Assembly (NCBI RefSeq): GCF_014805685.1
Contig: NC_060911.1
Coordinates: 12,088,712-12,152,711, forward strand
Origin: Silurus meridionalis
Lineage: Eukaryota; Chordata; Actinopteri; Siluriformes; Siluridae
Reading direction: 5' to 3'
Length of the DNA: 64,000 bases
The notes beneath the pieces were generated by a model. The model made no database searches. It had not been told where the DNA came from and was given only the letters and a program-made list of their open reading frames with translations. Of this stretch, positions 55,293 through 64,000 are shown one piece after another. A program made the position numbers and the translations under genes. The first letter of the stretch is position 1. Each line of letters starts with the position of its first letter.

Positions 55293-57622
55293 AAACATGA
55301 TAATGAGCAAAATTGTAATCAAGAAACCCTTTTTTTCCCCCTTTCGGCACCTTTGTGCTTTTCACCAACAAATAATACGTTCTTCCCTTTCGTTGCCTGT
55401 CACATGCCCTAAAACAGAATTCGCTCAAGCTTCCTATTTATCCGAAATATTAATCAAATTAGCCACACTTGCCATAATACACTGCCACTTCCTCCTTCTG
55501 CCAGACTGCATTCGGAACACAGGGCTAATGGATCGTCTCATTCCTTTTTTTCTCTCCACAGGGCCCTTGTCTATACCTAAGACATTCACAGCAGATGGTA
55601 ATTTCCAAATCATTCTGCTCAAGAACATTTATTCAGTTCAAGTCGGCTGCCTTTTACTTTTATTTGGTGTCGTTGTGTTTATTTACATTTCAGAGCCGCG
55701 CGCTACTTAATTGGGAATAAGCATATTTTCAATAAGCATGTATGATGTTGCTTTTATGTTCCAGTTTTGCAAGGCATCAAAGCAGACTCAAAGAGATCTA
55801 CTAAGGTTAGCTGTAATAGTCATCAAAAGATGACTAAAAAAAAAATGAAAAAGGATTACTCATGCACAGGCCGAGTAGAAATTAGCATTTGTTAGCATAA
55901 TCACACGGGAATAAAAATTAGCAATTATTATTCTGACCAAGGTTTGCAGCACATAGCTGGTATGTTTTCATGTCGAAAATTCAGCTTGGCAGGCCACGAT
56001 TTTAACAAAACTTTTGATTAAATAACTGCATGGCCAACTGCTGTGCTCTTATACAGTAGGTTCACCTTAAAGCTTCACGCATTCATTTTCAGTTAGGAAT
56101 TGAGGTGAAGTTGTGAATTTTATATGCACAAGAAAAATTTACTGCCATTTAGTGCAACTAAAAACATGTTCAGTACAAAGAGAACCAGATTCGACCTTGA
56201 GAAAATGGTGTGCAATCTCCAGGGCCAAACACACTCAAACTTTGTGATGATTTTACCTTCAAAATTTCACTGCTGCTACAATTTCACTGATTTAATTTTT
56301 AGTTGATGGTTGCATATTACACACCTCAGAATTTAAATGCATTTTTTTCACCCCCTTAAATAGTTAGTGGCGTAACAAAATTTGGTGTCCCTTTAAACAT
56401 TATGATCCTTTTTAAGCATATTTAGCTTCACTGGTGGAAATGGAACATGTTGTTCTGTACCAGCAGTTGTTATCCAACATGGTAACAACAAACAACAAAC
56501 TCATTGATTTAAAACCTGCCAGATGCTGCATAGTGCAACTACCATGGTAGAGTTTTACATTATATGACTAAAAATGAAATCTTTATTGAGTACATTTACA
56601 TTATGAGACTTTGATAAATGTATTAGTGCAAAATCCAATTACATACAGCAAGGTACAACCACATTTATGCTGAACGCAGTTTATCTGGTGGAGTTTATCT
56701 GTAAGTAATGCATAACAAAAATGCAATAGAAGTAACAAGTATTTCTGAAAAGTTGTTGATATGCTGGTAGTTTAAAGTTCATTCATATATTATTCTGAAA
56801 TGTATACTGATGATATAATACACAGTTTGCCGAATTCATCTCCCGTAATGTGAGGTTTGGGTTGTAATGTGGCCTGGCAATGCAAACAAATGTATATATG
56901 TATATATATATTTACAGATACATCCTCATCACCGAATGTCCATTCAAGTAATATAATAAAAAAACCAAGCGACCACCCATAATGGTCTTTCAAATTGTGA
57001 TCTGAATCTTAAATAAATAAACATTAAGAAATTAGTCAAGGGTTAAAAACACAGAGGAAGACCACAAAACTGTCTGCATCATCATAAATGGTCATTCTTA
57101 ATGCAACAGACCACTCTACTGCTTGCTCAGCATCTGGCACTAATGTCACTGCGTTTACTTTAAATACAAGTCATGTAGAATGTGCTGCAGGCATTGGTTA
57201 AGTACAAAGCTAAAAAGCAATAGATTGTAGCATCCTGTAGCCCATAAATCATAGTATAACAGCCTAACAAAGTCCTATGGCACAAATTCTGTGGCTGTTT
57301 TTTAACAAATGAATCAGTATGTCGGCAGAGGAAACCCTTCGTCATCATCTGGAATGCGTTTTATCCATCAATACAGGGATCATGTCAATTTAAGTGAGAT
57401 ACTGTATGCACCAATCTAGCATCAAGCACTAAGACATTAAGTTAAATTGGCATTATCCTGTTATAGACTTGATCATTGTCATAAACAAATTGGTCTTTAA
57501 CATTAGATGGTACATGCCACAGTTACATCAACATGAATGCCAGGAGAACATTGCCCAGAACATCGGCCAGTTCATTTTCTATCCATAGTAAATCCAGGTG
57601 CTATCCTTGCTCCTGGTAAACA
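55293..57622. other. No recognised gene or element
   Basis: The 142-codon plus-strand ORF 55282-55710 has no recognisable domain, has an internal stretch of low-complexity sequence and starts inside the SINE tail, so I do not call it a gene. No terminal repeats were found. Confidence 0.35.

Positions 57623-57625
<3 letters not shown>

Positions 57626-57676
<51 letters not shown>
57626..57676. repeat. (CA)25 microsatellite
   Basis: An uninterrupted CA run of about 51 bases. Confidence 0.95.
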
Positions 57677-57678
<2 letters not shown>

Positions 57679-57924
57679 GGCTGCCCAGATGAAGTACAAG
57701 AAAACATTATTCACCAGACTAGACCACCTTCTTCTTAAGCTCCATAGTCCAGTTTTGATGATGGACAGTTGGACGATTTTGGTAGATATGAACCACTGCA
57801 AACCAGGGACACCACAAATATCTGCAAATTTTACATTCTCGCTATCATTAAAGTTGCTCAGATCCTTACGCTTGAAATTTTTGACAAAAAGTTAGGAAAA
57901 TAGGAAGTAATAGCTTTGGTTTAA

Positions 57925-58612
57925 CAATTTTATGGGAATTAACGGGAGTTATTGGGAATAAACTGAGAATTTACAAAAATCTTGCAGGATAATATTTTTC
58001 TTAAAACAACCCGAATTACTACTCTGCACATCCATCAATCATATGCACACACAGCACATTTACTGCAGGGTTATTGAGGCTACAAAATTTACATGCACTG
58101 TGCATTCCTTCATAACAGATCATTTCTTAAATCCTGCACACAAAATAATGTCAAAGATTGTCCATCTTGGTGAGTATTCACTCAAATTACATAAACATTA
58201 CATACATGTATTTTTAAAACTCCTTGTGCTGTGGGTAAGCTATTGTTCAAACAATATTATACTAACAATTAAATCAAACACAAAAAGTTTACATTCATGT
58301 CCGCTTATGACCAAACTAAATGTTGTTTATTTTTATATAGTTTATATACAATTTTTCCAAATTTCAAATTAATGAATACAAATTCCTATAAATTCCTGGT
58401 ACATTTTCAACTTGAAATATTTCCAAAATTCCACAGAGGAGGTTCCAGTGGAACGTTTCCGGAAATTTACTGGATATTTTCCACCCCTTTCCAACCCATA
58501 TATCATCATATACTGCCTTTTAAATATTTTGCCAACATACAACTTTTCTTTCTCTTTAATTCCTGTTAAGTTGATCGAGAAATCTTTGGAATTTCGACCA
58601 TTTTTAGTTTAA
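57925..58612. mobile_element. Non-autonomous DNA element (unclassified)
   Basis: The left part has tatgggaattaacgggagtt and attgggaataaactgagaat; the right part has aaattcctataaattcctgg and aacgtttccggaaatttact. These are the two ends of a fish repeat rich in gggaatt words read in opposite orientation. Boundaries are approximate and no transposase is present; the ORFs inside are chance. Confidence 0.45.
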
Positions 58613-58735
58613 ACAAAAGCACAAATTAATGCTCTGTGTTGGTGAACAGTAAGCATGGCCATTTAACAGCAACACTTTTTCAAACATAGACCATATACCA
58701 ACATTGAATGATGTTAACAAACAAGTTTCAAATTA

Positions 58736-58975
58736 AGTCAAGTCAAGTCAAGTCAAGTAGGCTTTGCTGTCAACCATATACAGTGCAGTACACAGTAAAA
58801 TAAACCAATGTTTCCCCATGATGTTTCCAAAGGTTTGTCTATATACAAATAAAAAATGAATACTGTACTGTACTGTGTGAACATTTGGCTGGATGTATAC
58901 CTTTGGTTCAACAGAAGAGTGCAAACAGAAGGTTTTAGTTACCCAAATTAATTCAGATCTTCCTGAGATGAGATT
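58736..58975 (-). mobile_element. 3' end of the L2/CR1-like LINE
   Basis: The plus strand starts with a tcaag array (58736-58757), then gctttgctgtcaaccatata and aatgaatactgtactgtact, then gaacatttggctggatgtat and acctttggttcaacagaaga. It matches 15668-16030 in order. Confidence 0.6.
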
Positions 58976-59154
58976 CATATCTACTATAGTATACTATAGC
59001 CATAAAATGTTGTGTATCTTTTGGCAAAAATGGATTCTGGTCTTTCTTTACCACTAAATAAAGTAGAGCCTAAAAGTGCTTATTTGCTGATTCATTATAA
59101 TTTTTTCATTTATAGTTGATTAATAATTAAGTAAATTATGGTTAATAATAATAA

Positions 59155-59385
59155 GAATTTTTGTCACATATACATTACTGCACAATGAATTCTCTCCTTC
59201 GCATATCCCAGCTTGTTCAAAACCTGGAGTCAGAGCACAGGATCAGCCATGATACAGCGCCCCACGGGCACAGAGGCTCAAGGGCCCAAAAGTGTCAGCT
59301 TGGCAATACCGGGGGCTTGAAACCACGACCTTCCGATCAGTAACCCAAAACCTTACCAGTGAGCTACCACTCCCCCAATATTACA
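59155..59385 (-). mobile_element. Mermaid-like tRNA-derived SINE
   Basis: Plus strand reads gtcacatatacattactgca, ttcgcatatcccagcttgtt, ggatcagccatgatacagcg, aagtgtcagcttggcaatac, gaaaccacgaccttccgatc and accagtgagctaccactccc, the reverse complement of tail, body, B-box area and A-box area. Both terminal parts are present. Confidence 0.8.
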
Positions 59386-60495
59386 GTGTACCTGTGAGTT
59401 TTCATACATCAGTAATCATTAACCCTGTTGAATTAAACTCTGACACAAAATTCTCAAAGGAATATTTTAGCCCTTTTCCAGCTGAAATTCTTTGCTTTGC
59501 AAAAACAGACTACCATAATGTAAGGAAAATTAAGTCAATTTGGAGTCTAAGATGGCTCTCTAGATGGCGTTGAAAACACAGACAATCGACCTCGGGCGGC
59601 AACTTGCCAGGGGTGTCACCGGCGCATTATATTCCATAGAAGCAATTCAGAAGTCATAGCAGTGTGTGTCTGCCAATCGCCCTGCCCCATTAAACAGTGC
59701 TGCTTATTGATTGCTGTCTGCTGCCTGCTTGCCGACAGAAGGACAGAGTGTATACTGTGTATACCCAGTGTGAGTGTGCAACTCATCCTTAAGTTGGTGT
59801 AAATGCTGACACCTGAGAAAAGCCCCACCACCAGGTAAAAATCCAGTTTTGTTGTCCGGGTTCTGTAGGTCTGCTCTAGCTTTAAGCCAGGAACATACAT
59901 GAGGAAATGTTTTTATTGTCTAGGTAGTCTTTTCTTAATGATTTTAACAAAATATGGCCTGATAACACAAATCAATGTCTTATTGTCTTCCCTTTATATA
60001 ACTTGGCATTTCCTTATGACCATGATGCAACCAGAACTGTTTTAAGGCATAGGCAAACTAAAAAAACTGCCTTTCTGATAAAGTTTAATATGAAGTATAT
60101 GTTTACATATACTTCATATTCAGGCAATTTTGCAATTGACTATTAAATGTGATTCTGCTTTTTATGAGAGTTTGCTAATGAGTTTTAGGGTGCAGAGGTG
60201 AAGCATTGTGGTGGGAGGGTGGAGCCATTGGGGGGCAATAGGAATCTCGCCTAGGATGCCAAGAAAGTTAGAAACGGCCCTGGGTGCAACATACAACAAT
60301 ACTAGATAAGTGCAGAGCAATCAACACTTAGAACCGAACAATAATTACAGAGGACATATGCTTTTAAGTGTAGCAGTAAGATGTTTTAGTATTCAGTGAA
60401 GAGTTTGCAATTATTTTTAATCGTACTAGGTAAGGTGTTTGACTACTCATAGTAACCATCGAACTGTCTCTCAAACAAAACAGCTGGTTGTGGTG
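59386..60495. other. No recognised feature
   Basis: No terminal repeat or protein motif identified. Confidence 0.35.
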
Positions 60496-60499
60496 TTGA

Positions 60500-61530
60500 T
60501 GCTGCTACGGTATATCTGCTGTGAGATAGCAAGCGAGTAAAGAGTCCATGAGGTAGATCGGGACCCTAATGATATTTTCAGCTGTTTTCATAATTCACCG
60601 GAGGGTCTTGATATTCCCATGCCACCTAGTTGGACGGCTTGCCAGGACACTCTCTATTATCCCTTTAAAAAAGGCTATGAACAGAGGACTTCCGATAAAT
60701 CAGTTTTGCAGATTAATCGAGACCAGTAGTCGGCTACTGGAAAAATCCATACTGATAGTTTTTCCGTCTTGCGTCAGTTGCTGAAGCGGATGAAAAGGTC
60801 CGCTGTCATTATGAAAGCAACCTCTAAAAGCAAATCACTGACAACATGTGCTGTTTGTTTTTATGTGAGACTATGTGCTGCACAGACAGAGAACACTATA
60901 TTATATTTATTATTTATCATTTCTAAATATGTATTTATTTATTTCACTTTCATGATTCTTTACTGTTTTTATTAAAACATTTTGTAGTACATTTTAGTAC
61001 TATTTTACAGTGTTTGTTGTTTTTCTTCAGTATCCATTTAAAAACCCGTTTAATCAGTTATCGGAGAGTACGATCCAACCGGCTCTTTTAGCCTCCACAG
61101 GAAACGGAGGTGCTGTTGGGCCTTCTTGACTAGGCAGACGGGTCTAAGAGTCCAGGAATGGTCCACTGTTATGTGCACAATATGCACTTTTGACCCTACC
61201 TCTACAGAAGTCTTGTTCCATTGATGTGTAGTGCTAAATGGTCTGCTCATGTCCTCCTGAAGTCAGCAATAATCTCATTAGTCGTATCAACATTAAGAGA
61301 TTGATCGTTGTCTCCACACCATTTTGCGAGCTGGTTCACCATCTCCCTGTATGCTGACTCATTGTTGTTGCTAATGAGGCCCACAAATGAAGTGTCATCA
61401 ATAAACTTGATGATGTGACTCAGACTTTGTAATCATGTGTCAGCAGTGTGAAGAGCAAGGTGGAGTTGCGAATCCTGATGGACTCAGGTATCCTATTTTA
61501 AAAAGTACAGGATCCAGTTTGAGAGGGAGG
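60500..61530 (-). pseudogene. LINE reverse-transcriptase fragment (L2/CR1-like)
   Basis: On the minus strand, 61250-61425 encodes in one frame HIIKFIDDTSFVGLISNNN, then ESAYREMVNQLAKWC and SLNVDTTNEIIADFRR. This is the RT palm with the catalytic Asp-Asp kept (F-I-D-D, usually F-A-D-D) and the following region. 61050-61250 continues with the region holding VKKAQQHLRFLWRL, which contains a decayed V-K-K-A-Q-Q-R-L motif. About 245 bases at 60790-61035 are unrelated AT-rich sequence. 60500-60790 then resumes with the C-terminal part (plus strand: gagtccatgaggtagatcgg, ttttcagctgttttcataat). The fragment belongs with the 3' ends at 15668 and 58736. Confidence 0.75.
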
Positions 61531-62670
61531 GGTGAGGGGGCTGTTTAGAAATGAGAGCATTGTCCACAAATGCACATTGGTAAATTAATTTGCATCATTC
61601 GGATGGTGTGTTTAAAGTGACATTTTAACTTAAAATGTATCAAATTCATTTCATTCATTCGTTTACTGCTAAATGCTTAATCGCTGCTTATATGTTTGCG
61701 TTTTGGTGTCTTTTTTAGAAGATAATCCAGTGTCACAAACTGAACCATTACAAAAAAGACTGATCCCGACAGGCGAAGAACTTCTCTTCGTCAACATCAT
61801 CATTCTCAAAATCTCCATGGCAGTCCTGGCTAAGGATCACATCAACCATCATATTCTAGACATTTAATTTTTTCATAATACAGCATTTTCTGACTACACC
61901 ATCTGCTCAAACTCTTATTACACCATCTTATTTATAGACCTGACTACTGCAGCTCCTGTCTTGCTGGTCTCTTTTCATACGCACTACGCATATCAACTCA
62001 CCTACCGAGTTTTCAAAATGGTGCTGCCTGCCTAGCTCAAAGCCTCCTCAGAGGAGAGGGGAAGTTTATGACTTCTAGCAGGAAATCCTAGGTTTGTTAT
62101 ACTGCTGCATCTCCATATATTTATATGTTTTGTAAGTAGAAGCATGCACATGTAAACGCTTCAAAAGTAAAATGGAACATACAATGTATTCCTGCTGTTC
62201 AGTTTGGGGCTCTGTTAAAGACATTCTAGTGCATTGCATACATTTGTGGCAATCTGGCATAATTCTGAGGCATTTATAAAGGTAACGTCATATACTTTGA
62301 CCATCTAATGTACCGTTGTAACTGTGTTTAATATAACATGCAAGAATCCAGTTTAAAAATTAATGCACTGAGACAGTTATCACAATTTTTCAAACATGTT
62401 ATGGAAACATGTACATGCATTTCTCATGCATATTATTCACTCCTACATAACTCCTTATTTTCATCCTTTCCATCTTTGCAATATGTTTTGCAATAGAAAG
62501 ATTTCTATACAATAAAGACACATAGTATGTAGAGTCTACTATAGTTTACAGAAAGAGGAATCTAAAAGCACTTGTTGCAGTTCCTATTAATGACCACTAG
62601 GAGAAAAAATGATGGCAAAAATTGTTCATTAAACCTGCTGCCCTACGATTCAAGAACATTGAACATTGTC
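61531..62670. other. No recognised feature
   Basis: No repeat terminus or protein motif identified. Confidence 0.35.
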
Positions 62671-62674
62671 ATAT

Positions 62675-62820
62675 AAATCTAGGGATGTGCATCAACCTAT
62701 TAATATGCGTTACGATCCGATTCCGCGACGATTCAACACAATGCGATTCAGTGCAATATGATGCAATGGAAACAATATGATGCTCTGCAATTCAATATGG
62801 TACAGCTTGTTTGATTTTAG
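62675..62820. repeat. Possible terminus of a hAT-like element
   Basis: The words tctagggatgtgcatcaacc, cgattccgcgacgattcaac and atgcgattcagtgcaat resemble one end of a fish hAT-type repeat made of gattcgatgca-like words. A matching second end was not found. Confidence 0.3.
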
Positions 62821-64000
62821 TTCTTTGGTTTAGACAGACAGCAAATAATTTTTACTGGCAGTAGTTCTGACTTCTTACGCATGGCCCTGTCACAAACACG
62901 TGTCTGTAGTTAAAAAAAGAAAAGAAAAATGATTAAATAAAACCAGATGTTCTTTTCCTGTTGTCTTCAGTAAGGTGCAGTTCTACCTCTGCCATGTTAA
63001 TCTGTATCCTATGTGACTCTCAGGACACGCCTCGGTCTCTGTAGTGTTGCGATAGGTCATATTCAGAAATCAGTCTTCATCTTAAATATTGGTCACAAAT
63101 CTTTGGCCGCTTTCTAAATAATAAAAGTGTAGCGCATCTACTAATAATTAAATATAAATAAAACAATTTTAAAACACTTTTTAAATTGATGCATTTCATC
63201 ATTACCTTTTATGCGAATCGGTGAATCTTATCATAATTCTGAAAGCACAAATGTGGATTTGAGGCCATGATAGTATTTTTCTTTTGATAGATTGGATTTT
63301 TGTTCTGTTTGTTTTTGAGTTCTGACCAATGCAACATATTCACTGATGACTTAATAATATTTACTTAACATGCAGAGCAAAAAATCAAGGATGAAAAATT
63401 CATGAATAACTGTACCCCTCTTTCCTGCCTAAAAGAAGAATGGAAAGGATTATTTGGTGGTTTGTTTGAATTGCCGGATGTCTAACGTGACATTACCTGA
63501 AATTGGATAACTGGCTTTTTTGGGGTTTTTTTGATCGATGTAAAAGAACAGAAAGCATTTGTTTTTCAGTGAGATGTAAATTATTGTTGTCAAAAACAAT
63601 AGAGGCGCTTCGACTGAAATAAAAGATGCTCTATTCAAATTGTTGCCTTGTTGAAACAAAAATTTTACAGAATCACATTGTCGCAAATGAAAATTCGAAA
63701 GCAGAACTTTTCAGATGCATGTTTGTTCTTCGCTTTTACAGAATAAAAATGAAACCTTAAACAGGAAAACTAATAAAAAAAAACAATATGCATGGTACAT
63801 TCAGTTGTTTATGATTGCAAATGTTGTTTACAGAAGTAAAGGTTTCTTCAGCTACAGGCTACTCGATTAAAAAAAAAGACTCTTTCATCTCTCTATTAAA
63901 CTGAAAGATTAATTTCAGCCAAGAAAGTCTGTGATAAACAAGCTTGAGGAGGAGAGGATGTCAAAGACTGTCAGAGCTCCTGCTGGATCATTTATTTATT
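62821..64000. other. No recognised gene
   Basis: No protein motif. The part 63400-63720 looks like unique sequence and holds a pair of SOX-like sites (63583-63588 and 63595-63600). Confidence 0.35.

Noticed and set aside
55282..55710. 142-codon plus-strand open frame as a possible host gene
   Set aside because: It begins inside a SINE tail, shows no recognisable domain or splice context, and a frame of this length is expected by chance in 64 kb.
57130..57350. Possible exon on the minus strand (62 codons)
   Set aside because: No domain, no convincing splice signals, and AT-rich low-information sequence.

Overview
The window looks like nuclear DNA of a teleost fish, most plausibly a catfish or another ostariophysan. 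It is AT-rich and rich in microsatellites. Its recognisable content is typical fish repeats: Tc1-like transposons, DIRS-type tyrosine-recombinase retrotransposons, hAT-like and pogo-like non-autonomous elements, tRNA-derived SINEs, and RTE-type and L2-type LINE fragments. I found no bacterial signatures and no convincing host protein-coding exon. The open reading frames are short, and the informative ones are remnants of transposable-element proteins. I read the window as intergenic or large-intron DNA. The catfish assignment is inference from repeat types.

Layout. 1-3240: no recognised gene or element. 3260-5755: a TA microsatellite, a 458-bp hAT-like element with an 8-bp target duplication, and a decayed Tc1-like transposase. 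6700-10640: a repeat terminus, a 2.6-kb DIRS-like element on the minus strand (gag, a tail of the pol/RNase H region, tyrosine recombinase; reverse transcriptase missing) and a second Tc1-like fossil. 13.9-14.3 kb: GT and compound TA/GA/GATA microsatellites. 15.7-17.4 kb: a LINE 3' region and a second DIRS remnant on the plus strand. 18.1-20.5 kb: the best-preserved element, a 1605-bp Tc1-like transposon with ~210-bp inverted repeats, inserted at TA inside a SINE. 22-29.4 kb: SINEs, a 140-bp near-palindrome, a pogo-like element nested in a Tc1 tail, a 783-bp non-autonomous element, an RTE LINE 3' end and more Tc1 fragments. 30.6-42.5 kb: non-autonomous DNA elements, an L2-like LINE, copies of one interspersed repeat family, and clustered SINEs. 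44.5-46.8 kb: nested insertions (a tRNA-Glu-derived SINE in a DNA element; a 148-bp hAT-type element in a repeat) and an RTE reverse-transcriptase fragment. 49-53.8 kb: a Mermaid-like SINE, a 35-bp minisatellite and two further Tc1-like fossils. 57.6-61.5 kb: CA repeat, another non-autonomous element, a Mermaid-like SINE and a LINE reverse-transcriptase fragment with an FxDD motif.

The parts do not form a pathway. What the window records is a layered history of insertions, several of which can be ordered in time because one element interrupts another. A few repeat-poor stretches (about 11.86-12.3, 42.87-43.4, 44.1-44.4, 47.8-48.3, 54.2-54.6 and 63.4-63.7 kb) look like unique sequence and could hold conserved regulatory DNA, but this cannot be shown from one sequence. 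I did not find a convincing undescribed biological system.
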